Below, piece by piece: positions 1 through 4,816 of a stretch of 8,477 nt of DNA (positions within the stretch are counted from its first letter, which is position 1; every line of letters begins with the position of its first letter). The notes beneath the pieces were generated by a model. The model did no database searches. It was not told where the DNA came from and saw only the letters and a list, made by a program, of their open reading frames with translations. The translations under genes were made by a program, and so were the position numbers. The stretch lies in assembly GCA_030705745.1 (NCBI GenBank), contig JAUZPT010000109.1, positions 1-8,477 of the forward strand, in the 5' to 3' direction. Source of the stretch: Bacillota bacterium (GTDB lineage Bacteria > Bacillota > Bacilli > Bacillales > Cytobacillaceae).

Positions 1-313
<313 letters not shown>

Positions 314-328
314 GCGAGGAAAAAAGCA

Positions 329-364
329 TTCGGGGAAGTTTTTTGGCTTCCCCGAAATTTTTTT
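329..364 (+). terminator. Intrinsic terminator of serS
   Basis: A perfect 10-bp stem, TTCGGGGAAG (329-338) with CTTCCCCGAA (347-356), encloses an 8-nt loop and is followed by a T run at 358-364. It starts 16 bases after the serS stop and separates serS from the tRNA promoter. Confidence 0.93.
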
Positions 365-385
365 AAAAAAACTTTTGAAATCCTG

Positions 386-414
386 TTGACACCTTAAAAA
401 TCATATGTTAAATT
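386..414 (+). promoter_or_regulatory. SigmaA-type promoter of tRNA-Ser
   Basis: A perfect TTGACA (386-391) is followed after 17 bases by TAAATT (409-414, 4 of 6 matches to TATAAT). The predicted start near 421 lies about 9 bases before the mature tRNA 5' end. The serS terminator just upstream makes a separate promoter necessary. Confidence 0.7.
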
Positions 415-429
415 ATATATTGTCGATAC

Positions 430-522
430 GGAGGAATACCCAAGTCTGGCTGAAGGGATCGGTCTTGAAAACCGACAGGCGGGTAACACCGCGCGGGGGT
501 TCGAATCCCTCTTCCTCCTCCA
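430..522 (+). tRNA. trnSL-Ser: tRNA-Ser (anticodon UGA), class II with long variable arm
   Basis: The gene folds into a full serine cloverleaf. The 7-bp acceptor stem pairs GGAGGAA (430-436) with TTCCTCC (512-518). The anticodon stem is TCGGT/ACCGA with loop CTTGAAA (464-470), giving anticodon TGA at 466-468, which reads UCA and other UCN codons. The long variable arm has a 4-bp stem, GCGG (479-482) with CCGC (489-492). The T loop is TTCGAAT (500-506). CCA (520-522) is encoded. The base before CCA, position 73, is T at 519, where G is usual for bacterial serine tRNAs. The gene has its own promoter and terminator and sits beside serS. Confidence 0.97.
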
Positions 523-568
523 TTTTTAAAATGAACATTGACCAACGCGCATAATTAACTGGAGATAG

Positions 569-599
569 AACCCGTTGCCACCGTGCAACGGGTTTTTTT
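569..599 (+). terminator. Intrinsic terminator of tRNA-Ser
   Basis: A 10-bp perfect stem pairs AACCCGTTGC (569-578) with GCAACGGGTT (585-594) around a 6-nt loop, and a run of seven T follows (593-599). It lies 47 bases past the tRNA 3' end and stops transcription before the convergent kinase genes. Confidence 0.92.
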
Positions 600-666
600 A
601 TTGTAAATTTGTCTGGTTTCCGCTCCAATAAACAATGTGCTTTAATATAGCCTATTATATAAATAG

Positions 667-706
667 CAAAAAAACTGCACATACCGGCGTTAGCCGATAT
701 GTGCAG
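667..706 (-). terminator. Terminator of the dgk-dck operon, overlapping the end of the coding sequence
   Basis: Read on the minus strand, CTGCACATATCGGC (706-693) pairs with GCCGGTATGTGCAG (688-675). This gives 13 pairs and one A-C mismatch around a 4-nt loop, followed by seven T (674-668). The TAA stop codon of the upstream gene (692-690) lies inside the loop, and the last 14 coding bases form the 5' arm. The 3' arm and T tract are ideal for intrinsic termination. Confidence 0.9.
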
Positions 707-1382
707 TAGCTCCAAGAATTTCTTTCAATTTCAAATCCACTTCGCGGCAAACCCTCACTGCGTCGTTTTCTCTGTTGACGACATCAGTTGTATCCATGTC
801 GATGATGAGAACTTCACTCGCATCGTAGTGGCTAATTACCCATTCATCGTAACCTTTCCACACTTCAAAGTAATACTCTTTCAACTGTGGGTTGATTTCA
901 AAGCTTCTTCCGCGGGCCATAATCCGGTCAATGACCGTATCGAATGATCCCTTCAGGTAAACCATTAAATCTGGCGCTTTCTTAGGTAATTCATTTAGTT
1001 CCTCCATCATGTTTGTGACGAGGTCCTCATAAATCCTGAACTCCAAATCCGATATTCTTCCGAGATTTTTATTTACAAGGGCGAAATACCAATCCTCATA
1101 AATGGAACGATCCTGAATAGTGTAAAGAGGTTCTTTCCAGCTCACACATTCCTTAACCGTTTTAAAACGCTTGTTTAAAAAGAAAAGCTGTAAAAGGAAA
1201 GGAATTCTTTTTGCATCCAATTCTTCGTCTGTCAGCTGATAATATAGCGGGAGAATCGGATTATCATCCACCGCTTCATAGAATACCTTGCTTTCAATTC
1301 CGTTATGTTGAAAATGATCATTTAATATATCGGCAACGCTTGTTTTTCCAAGACCAATCATACCGCCAATTACGATGCTCAC
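690..1382 (-). CDS. dck: Deoxynucleoside kinase, deoxyadenosine/deoxycytidine kinase type
   Basis: This 230-residue P-loop kinase of the dNK family phosphorylates deoxynucleosides (probably deoxyadenosine and/or deoxycytidine) to 5'-monophosphates for cytoplasmic dNTP salvage. Visible motifs are the Walker A loop GMIGLGKT (7-14), the FYEAVDDNP substrate segment (34-42), DRSIYED (91-97) with the family DRS signature, and the arginine-rich lid RIMARGRSFE (153-162). Start is GTG at 1382: an in-frame TAG lies two codons upstream, and AGGGGG (1398-1393) is 10 bases away. The gene follows dgk by 20 bases, so the two are co-transcribed. By memory the sequence (LPLYYQ, FRIYEDLVTNMMEE, LKEYY) resembles Lactobacillus deoxyadenosine kinase more than B. 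subtilis Dck. Family membership is certain; the exact substrate is inferred, and the symbol is positional. Confidence 0.9.
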   Translation of the reverse strand: MSIVIGGMIGLGKTSVADILNDHFQHNGIESKVFYEAVDDNPILPLYYQLTDEELDAKRIPFLLQLFFLNKRFKTVKECVSWKEPLYTIQDRSIYEDWYFALVNKNLGRISDLEFRIYEDLVTNMMEELNELPKKAPDLMVYLKGSFDTVIDRIMARGRSFEINPQLKEYYFEVWKGYDEWVISHYDASEVLIIDMDTTDVVNRENDAVRVCREVDLKLKEILGATAHIG

Positions 1383-1402
1383 GAACTAACATCCCCCTAA
1401 TT

Positions 1403-2050
1403 CTATCTAATATTGGTCCAGCTATCCTGCTTTAGAGATATTGATAATTTTTCAATAATCGTGTTGAAATCTTCTTTGTTTTTGACAAAATCCATTTCGT
1501 CTCCATTAAAGCGGAGAACAGGTATTTCAGGATGCTGCTTTTCAAAGCTTGAAATCGCTTCTTCATAGTCGAGGGAAAGTTGCTCCAAATATAGAGGACT
1601 GATCTTTTTCTCCATTTCCCGCCCGCGCATTTCGATCCTTTTTAAAAGTGTATCAAGGCTGGCATGCAAATAAATGATCACATTTGGTTTTGGCATGTCC
1701 TCTGTCAGGATTTGATAAATTTTAAAGTACTTTTGGTACTCGTCATCTTTTAATGTTCGCTGCGCAAAGATAAGATTTTTAAAAATATGATAATCGGCTA
1801 CAACCGATTGATTTTTGCTTAAGTAGTGATTATTAATATCGCCTAATTGTTTAAAACGATTGCATAGAAAGAACATTTCCGTCTGGAAACTCCATTCCTC
1901 TATATTTTCGTAAAATTTACCCAGAAAAGGGTTTTCATCCACAATCTCTTTTAATAAGGCGAAATTGAAATAATCAGAAATTGCTTTTGCGAGTGATGTC
2001 TTGCCAACACCAATCGGCCCTTCAACGGTAATAAAGGGTGTTTCGATCAT
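1403..2050 (-). CDS. dgk: Deoxyguanosine kinase
   Basis: This 215-residue member of the dNK family is predicted to phosphorylate deoxyguanosine to dGMP in purine salvage. Motifs are the P-loop GPIGVGKT (11-18), KEIVDENPFLGKFY (34-47), EWSFQTEMFFLCNRFKQL (52-69), ADYHIFKN (85-92) in place of the DRS signature of the neighbouring kinase, and the lid RIEMRGREME (138-147). ADYHI and the overall match to B. subtilis Dgk support deoxyguanosine specificity. The start was placed at ATG 2050-2048 because AGGAGG sits 7 bases upstream and the protein then begins two residues before the family's usual PFI-EGPIG opening. A longer in-frame reading to ATG 2098 would add 16 residues that B. subtilis Dgk, as I recall it, lacks. 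It is the first gene of a two-gene operon. Confidence 0.94.
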   Translation of the reverse strand: MIETPFITVEGPIGVGKTSLAKAISDYFNFALLKEIVDENPFLGKFYENIEEWSFQTEMFFLCNRFKQLGDINNHYLSKNQSVVADYHIFKNLIFAQRTLKDDEYQKYFKIYQILTEDMPKPNVIIYLHASLDTLLKRIEMRGREMEKKISPLYLEQLSLDYEEAISSFEKQHPEIPVLRFNGDEMDFVKNKEDFNTIIEKLSISLKQDSWTNIR

Positions 2051-2105
2051 GGCACGTCCTCCTTCTCCCTCTGCTAGTACGCGTCGCATTTCATCCATTG
2101 CTTGT

Positions 2106-2134
2106 AGTATAAATGATATCTACGTCCATGTTTA
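2106..2134 (-). promoter_or_regulatory. Candidate SigmaA promoter of dgk-dck
   Basis: On the minus strand TAAACA (2134-2129, 4/6) and TATACT (2111-2106, 5/6) are 17 bases apart. The predicted start near 2099 leaves a leader of about 50 bases to the dgk ATG. An alternative is an extended -10, TGATAAAAT, further upstream near 2155-2147 with no recognisable -35. The terminator of yaaH lies upstream, so some promoter is expected in this stretch. Confidence 0.45.
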
Positions 2135-2211
2135 AATGACACAAAAAACATTTTATCACAATCTGAACAGGAAAGGATATGGAATATTAGGAAGCATGTC
2201 GTTTTATGAGG

Positions 2212-2241
2212 AAAAAGAAAAAAACTGCCGAATCTCGACAG
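2212..2241 (-). terminator. Intrinsic terminator of yaaH
   Basis: On the minus strand CTGTCGA (2241-2235) pairs with TCGGCAG (2231-2225), 7 pairs including one G-T, around a 3-nt loop. It is followed by seven T, a C and five more T (2224-2212). It lies about 45 bases past the yaaH stop and before the dgk promoter region. Confidence 0.82.
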
Positions 2242-2250
2242 TGTGGTGGA

Positions 2251-2284
2251 ACAGTATTTTGGGGCGTTCGCCCTCGAAAACTGT
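2251..2284 (-). other. Imperfect stem-loop immediately after the yaaH stop
   Basis: ACAGT (2251-2255) pairs with ACTGT (2280-2284), then part of TTTT with AAAA, then a GC-rich apex GGGCG/CGCCC (2262-2273) closes around GTTC. The stem begins one base after the TAA of yaaH. It has no T run of its own; the true terminator is the next hairpin downstream. It could be a 3'-end stabiliser or a decayed terminator. The structure is seen, its role is not known. Confidence 0.5.
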
Positions 2285-2285
2285 C

Positions 2286-3575
2286 TTACAGTGATTTTTT
2301 TTCTACATCGAAATTTTCTGTAATGAGCAGCCAGTTTTGGGGAAAGGCAAGGCCGAGCTTCCAGTAGCTCATCCCTCTTATCTTTAATTTTTTGATTAAA
2401 TCAAACTTGGCCTGAATGGACCGCGCATCTTCAAACCAGACTTCATGTTGTTTTCCGTTATCGTCCGTGTATTTGAAAAAAGGTGCCTGCGCTTTTGAAT
2501 CATATTGGATCGGGACGTGTGCTTTATTTGCTAATAAAATGGCTTGTTGCGGGCTGACCGCTTTTGCCACCGTTCCCGGAGCGAAGGGAAGGGTCCAATC
2601 GTAGCCGTATAAATTTTGTCCCATCAGAATTTTATTCGATGGTATTTGAGTAATAGCGTATTCGAGCACTTTCCTCACCTGGTCAATTGGAGAAACGGCC
2701 ATTGCAGGACCGCCGCTGTATCCCCATTCATACGTCATGATGACGACAAAATCGACGATTTCCCCGTGTGCTTTATAGTCATGTCCTTCATACCATTTGC
2801 CTTTTTGGCCCGTACTTGTTTTTGGAGCAAGTGCCGTGGACATGAACCAGCCTTCTTTTTTAAAGCGGTCCCGAGCTTTTCGGAGAAAACGGTTATATGC
2901 TTCACGGTCTGCCGGACGCAAGTATTCAAAATCAAAATGGATATCCCTGAATCCGTACTTTTTTGCTGTTGATACAATATTATTTAAAAATTGATCCTGG
3001 ATGTTCATATCATTTAAAAGTATTCTCCCCAGTTCATCACTAAATTGGTCGTTTTCCTTATTGGTAATGACCATCATTAAAACATTTTGATGCTCCCGGG
3101 CAATGGTAGGAAAGTTGTTTAGTAGGGGCTCCTTTAACGTGCCATCCCTCTTCGCCTGGAAGCTGAATGGCGCAAGATAGGTGAGGTAGGGTGCCGCTTC
3201 CCTCGCACTGTTTTCTAGTGTAGGGGAGACGGTGTTTCCTCTTGGCTCTACGTAACCGTTAAACTCTGCCTTGCGTTTCTTCGTCGGAGGCAAATAAAGC
3301 CTGAAACCGATTTTAAGATGTTGGTTAACAGAAAGGCCGTTCACAGAAGCTAGTTCCTGATAGGGAATGCCGTGTTTTTGGGCAATAGAATACAAGCTAT
3401 CTCCCTGTTGGACTGTGTAAAAGCTACCGATGATCGGAACGACGAGCGTTTGCCCGACAACAAGGCTATTTGGATTGGGGATATCATTTGCTTCTATTAA
3501 GTCGCGGCTTGTGGTTCCGTATAATTTTGCGATGCTGTCGAGCGATTGATTTTTTTGTACGACGTGAATTTGCAT
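2286..3575 (-). CDS. yaaH: Spore cortex-lytic N-acetylglucosaminidase, LysM-LysM-GH18
   Basis: This 429-residue protein closely resembles B. cereus SleL and B. subtilis YaaH. These are coat-associated enzymes that degrade muramic-delta-lactam-containing spore cortex during germination. Two LysM modules come first (about 1-48, VVQKNQSLDSIAKLYGTT; about 52-96, YTVQQGDSLYSIAQKHG). A glycoside hydrolase 18 barrel follows (about 106-425). Its catalytic motif is DIHFDFE (211-217), with the last Glu as acid/base. IVDFVVIMTYEWGYSGGP and WFEDARS are further GH18 landmarks. There is no signal peptide, as usual for coat proteins made in the mother cell. Start choice: AGGAGG touches an ATG at 3581 but is 7 bases from the ATG at 3575, so the latter is preferred; the difference is two residues. 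Flanked by a SigE-like box and a terminator, it is a single-gene unit. Unlike in B. subtilis, yaaI does not follow it upstream. Confidence 0.95.
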   Translation of the reverse strand: MQIHVVQKNQSLDSIAKLYGTTSRDLIEANDIPNPNSLVVGQTLVVPIIGSFYTVQQGDSLYSIAQKHGIPYQELASVNGLSVNQHLKIGFRLYLPPTKKRKAEFNGYVEPRGNTVSPTLENSAREAAPYLTYLAPFSFQAKRDGTLKEPLLNNFPTIAREHQNVLMMVITNKENDQFSDELGRILLNDMNIQDQFLNNIVSTAKKYGFRDIHFDFEYLRPADREAYNRFLRKARDRFKKEGWFMSTALAPKTSTGQKGKWYEGHDYKAHGEIVDFVVIMTYEWGYSGGPAMAVSPIDQVRKVLEYAITQIPSNKILMGQNLYGYDWTLPFAPGTVAKAVSPQQAILLANKAHVPIQYDSKAQAPFFKYTDDNGKQHEVWFEDARSIQAKFDLIKKLKIRGMSYWKLGLAFPQNWLLITENFDVEKKSL

Positions 3576-3608
3576 GTTCATCCCTCCTTGCGCAATTATG
3601 CTAACTCC

Positions 3609-3637
3609 ATTTTATGAATTCCCATGAGAATAAATGT
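3609..3637 (-). promoter_or_regulatory. Candidate SigmaE-type promoter of yaaH
   Basis: On the minus strand CATAAAAT (3616-3609) matches the SigmaE/SigmaK -10 pattern (CATA then T at position 8). ACATTTA (3637-3631) lies 14 bases upstream and is a partial SigmaE -35. A start near 3601 gives a leader of about 26 bases. The B. subtilis yaaH gene is known to be mother-cell expressed, which fits. The -35 match is weak. Confidence 0.45.
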
Positions 3638-3643
3638 TATAAT
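3615..3643 (+). promoter_or_regulatory. Candidate SigmaA extended -10 promoter of tadA
   Basis: TGTTATAAT (3635-3643) is a perfect extended -10 (TG, one base, TATAAT). The -35 position (3615-3620, TGAATT) is poor, as is common for extended -10 promoters. A start near 3650 would give a leader of about 150 bases. It overlaps the divergent SigE-like box of yaaH on the other strand. Confidence 0.6.
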
Positions 3644-3709
3644 GTTCATGAATTTCACGAAGATGGTCATTCCTTTTCAAATTAAGTTTAAAACTTTGAA
3701 GTTAGAAAA

Positions 3710-3780
3710 CTGTCTAGCGCAAGCGTCGTGCCCTTCGGGGTCATAAGCCAAATCACTCCAGAAATCAGGACAAGGAAAGC
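3710..3780 (+). repeat. Partial copy of a dispersed Bacillaceae intergenic repeat (tentative)
   Basis: The words CTGTCTAGCGCAAGCG (3710-3725) and CCCTTCGGGGTCATAAGCC (3731-3749), then an A-rich stretch with AGGACAAGGAAAGC, resemble a family of short intergenic repeats I recall from many Bacillus-group genomes. Those typically read like TGTCTAGC-CAGCGCC-GCCCC-TCGGGGTCATAAGCC and are closed by an inverted second half. Only the first half is seen here; the inverted arm is missing. A small UUCG-type hairpin, CCC-TTCG-GGG, sits at 3731-3740. No coding potential is evident. The identification rests on memory only. Confidence 0.4.
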
Positions 3781-3798
3781 TAAAAAGGAAGGTTTTTT

Positions 3799-4335
3799 AT
3801 GATGGATATCGATGCTGTTAGCGATGAATATTTTATGAGGGAAGCAATCAAGGAAGCGGAAAAAGCGCAAACATTGAATGAAGTACCGATTGGGGCTGTC
3901 CTCGTTTTAAATGGAGAAATCATTTCCCGTGCCCATAATTTGCGCGAGTGTGAACAAAATGCTGTCGCACATGCGGAGTTATTGGCGATCGATAAAGCCT
4001 GTCGCGAGCAAGGCACATGGCGGCTCGAGGAGGCAACACTGTATGTGACCCTAGAACCGTGTCCGATGTGTGCCGGAGCAATAATTCTTTCAAGAGTGAA
4101 GCGTGTCGTTTACGGTGCGTCCGATCCAAAGGCAGGGTGCGCAGGAACGTTGATGAACCTGCTGGAGGATGAACGGTTTAACCATCAGTGCGAAGTGGCC
4201 AAGGGCATTCTGGAAGAAGAATGCGGCTCCATGATTTCGCATTTTTTCCGGGGGATCCGGGAAAGAAAGAAGTTGGAAAAAAAACAACGGCAAGCTTATG
4301 AACTGGAAAGACAAACAAATATTGACATCGAATAA
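3799..4335 (+). CDS. tadA: tRNA-specific adenosine deaminase (wobble inosine, tRNA-Arg ACG)
   Basis: This 178-residue zinc deaminase converts A34 to inosine in tRNA-Arg(ACG), so that one tRNA can read several CGN codons. The cytidine/deoxycytidylate deaminase fold is clear. AHAE (57-60) provides zinc ligand His58 and catalytic Glu60, and PCPMC (87-91) provides zinc ligands Cys88 and Cys91. EVPIGAVLV (28-36), NLRE, GTWRLEEATLYVTLEPC and GTLMNLL are typical of TadA. The C terminus is a charged helix (about 152-178), slightly longer than in B. subtilis TadA (161 residues as I recall). Two ATGs stand in tandem; the first (3799) is 6 bases from GGAAGG and is used here, though 3802 is possible. The leader carries a repeat-like segment. 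No terminator with a T tract follows, and the scr promoter overlaps the gene's end. Confidence 0.96.
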   Translation: MMDIDAVSDEYFMREAIKEAEKAQTLNEVPIGAVLVLNGEIISRAHNLRECEQNAVAHAELLAIDKACREQGTWRLEEATLYVTLEPCPMCAGAIILSRVKRVVYGASDPKAGCAGTLMNLLEDERFNHQCEVAKGILEEECGSMISHFFRGIRERKKLEKKQRQAYELERQTNIDIE

Positions 4336-4338
4336 GCA

Positions 4339-4367
4339 TTGCATTTTTTAGGGATGCTTAGTATACT
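4339..4367 (+). promoter_or_regulatory. Promoter of the SRP RNA gene
   Basis: TTGCAT (4339-4344) and TATACT (4362-4367, 5/6) are 17 bases apart, starting four bases past the tadA stop. The predicted start near 4374 is about 38 bases upstream of the mature RNA 5' end, as expected for the B. subtilis scRNA precursor. It overlaps an inverted repeat, TAAGCAT (4333-4339) with ATGCTTA (4354-4360). Confidence 0.6.
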
Positions 4368-4410
4368 GTAAAAGTGTCACATGTTGACACATCCTAAACT
4401 TTGGTATCAA

Positions 4411-4685
4411 TTTTGCCGTGCTAGACGGGGAGGTAGCGGTGCCCTGTACTCGCAATCCGCTCCAGCGAGGTTGAATTCCTTCCTTAGGCTGATATCCTGT
4501 AGGGTCTGCCATAAGTAAGTAGTGTTGACACCCGGGTCCTGCGCAATGGGAATCCATGAACCATGTCAGGTCCGGAAGGAAGCAGCATTAAGTGGACTCT
4601 CTCATGTGCCGCAGGGTTGCCTGGGTCGAGCTAACTGCTTATGTAACGCTTATGGGTGTCAGTCAACGGAAGGTGCACGGCAGTT
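4411..4685 (+). ncRNA. scr: Signal recognition particle RNA (scRNA, 6S-like long Bacillus type)
   Basis: This is the RNA core of the signal recognition particle, which with Ffh targets nascent membrane and secreted proteins. The terminal helix pairs GCCGTGC (4415-4421) with GCACGGC (4675-4681). The 5' part (ACGGGGAGGTAGCGGTGCC and following) is the Alu domain found in Bacillus-type but not E. coli-type SRP RNA. The domain IV SRP54-binding loop GGTCCGGAAGGAAGCAGC is at 4569-4586. The sequence aligns by eye with B. subtilis scr over its length, and the size (about 271-275 nt) matches. The primary transcript probably runs from about 4374 to about 4731 and is then trimmed at both ends. Exact mature ends are inferred. 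Confidence 0.96.
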
Positions 4686-4702
4686 TATATTACATATTCA
4701 AA

Positions 4703-4733
4703 ACTCATTCCAGTAGCGGAATGAGTTTTTTAT
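4703..4733 (+). terminator. Intrinsic terminator of SRP RNA gene
   Basis: A 9-bp perfect stem, ACTCATTCC (4703-4711) with GGAATGAGT (4718-4726), encloses a 6-nt loop and is followed by TTTTTT at 4726-4731. It ends transcription about 45 bases past the mature scr 3' end. Confidence 0.92.
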
Positions 4734-4751
4734 TTATTATTCTTTTTCATT

Positions 4752-4781
4752 TTGTAAAAAAGAAAAAAGATACGGTATAAT
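4752..4781 (+). promoter_or_regulatory. SigmaA promoter of the dnaX operon
   Basis: TTGTAA (4752-4757, 4/6) and a perfect TATAAT (4776-4781) are 18 bases apart, just behind the scr terminator. The predicted start near 4788 leaves about 29 bases to the dnaX ATG, which carries the GGAAGGGGG ribosome site (4799-4807). Confidence 0.72.
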
Positions 4782-4816
4782 AGGAATGATAATGATGAGG
4801 AAGGGGGCAATGTCAA

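Noticed and set aside
413..715. Minus-strand reading frame across tRNA-Ser and two terminators
   Set aside because: It overlaps an RNA gene and the hairpins of both flanking units; it is not a protein.
2051..2098. Upstream in-frame ATG giving a 16-residue longer deoxyguanosine kinase
   Set aside because: The AGGAGG 7 bases before ATG 2050 and the family N terminus both favour the shorter protein; the extension contains the ribosome site itself.
2735..2994. Reading frames antisense to or in other frames of yaaH
   Set aside because: They are shadows of the GH18 coding sequence, without ribosome sites or family resemblance.
4333..4360. TAAGCAT/ATGCTTA inverted repeat as a tadA terminator
   Set aside because: It has a 14-base loop and no T tract after the stem, and it overlaps the scr promoter; it is at best a weak structure.
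4384..4389. Perfect TTGACA as the -35 of the scr promoter
   Set aside because: The matching -10 would put the start inside the mature RNA. The motif is the arm of a leader hairpin, and a better promoter lies at 4339-4367.
4525..4530. Second perfect TTGACA inside scr
   Set aside because: It is part of the conserved SRP RNA sequence, also present as GTTGAC in B. subtilis scr, with no suitable -10.
4348..4716. Open reading frames on both strands across the SRP RNA
   Set aside because: They cover a structured RNA gene, have no ribosome sites and no recognisable protein.
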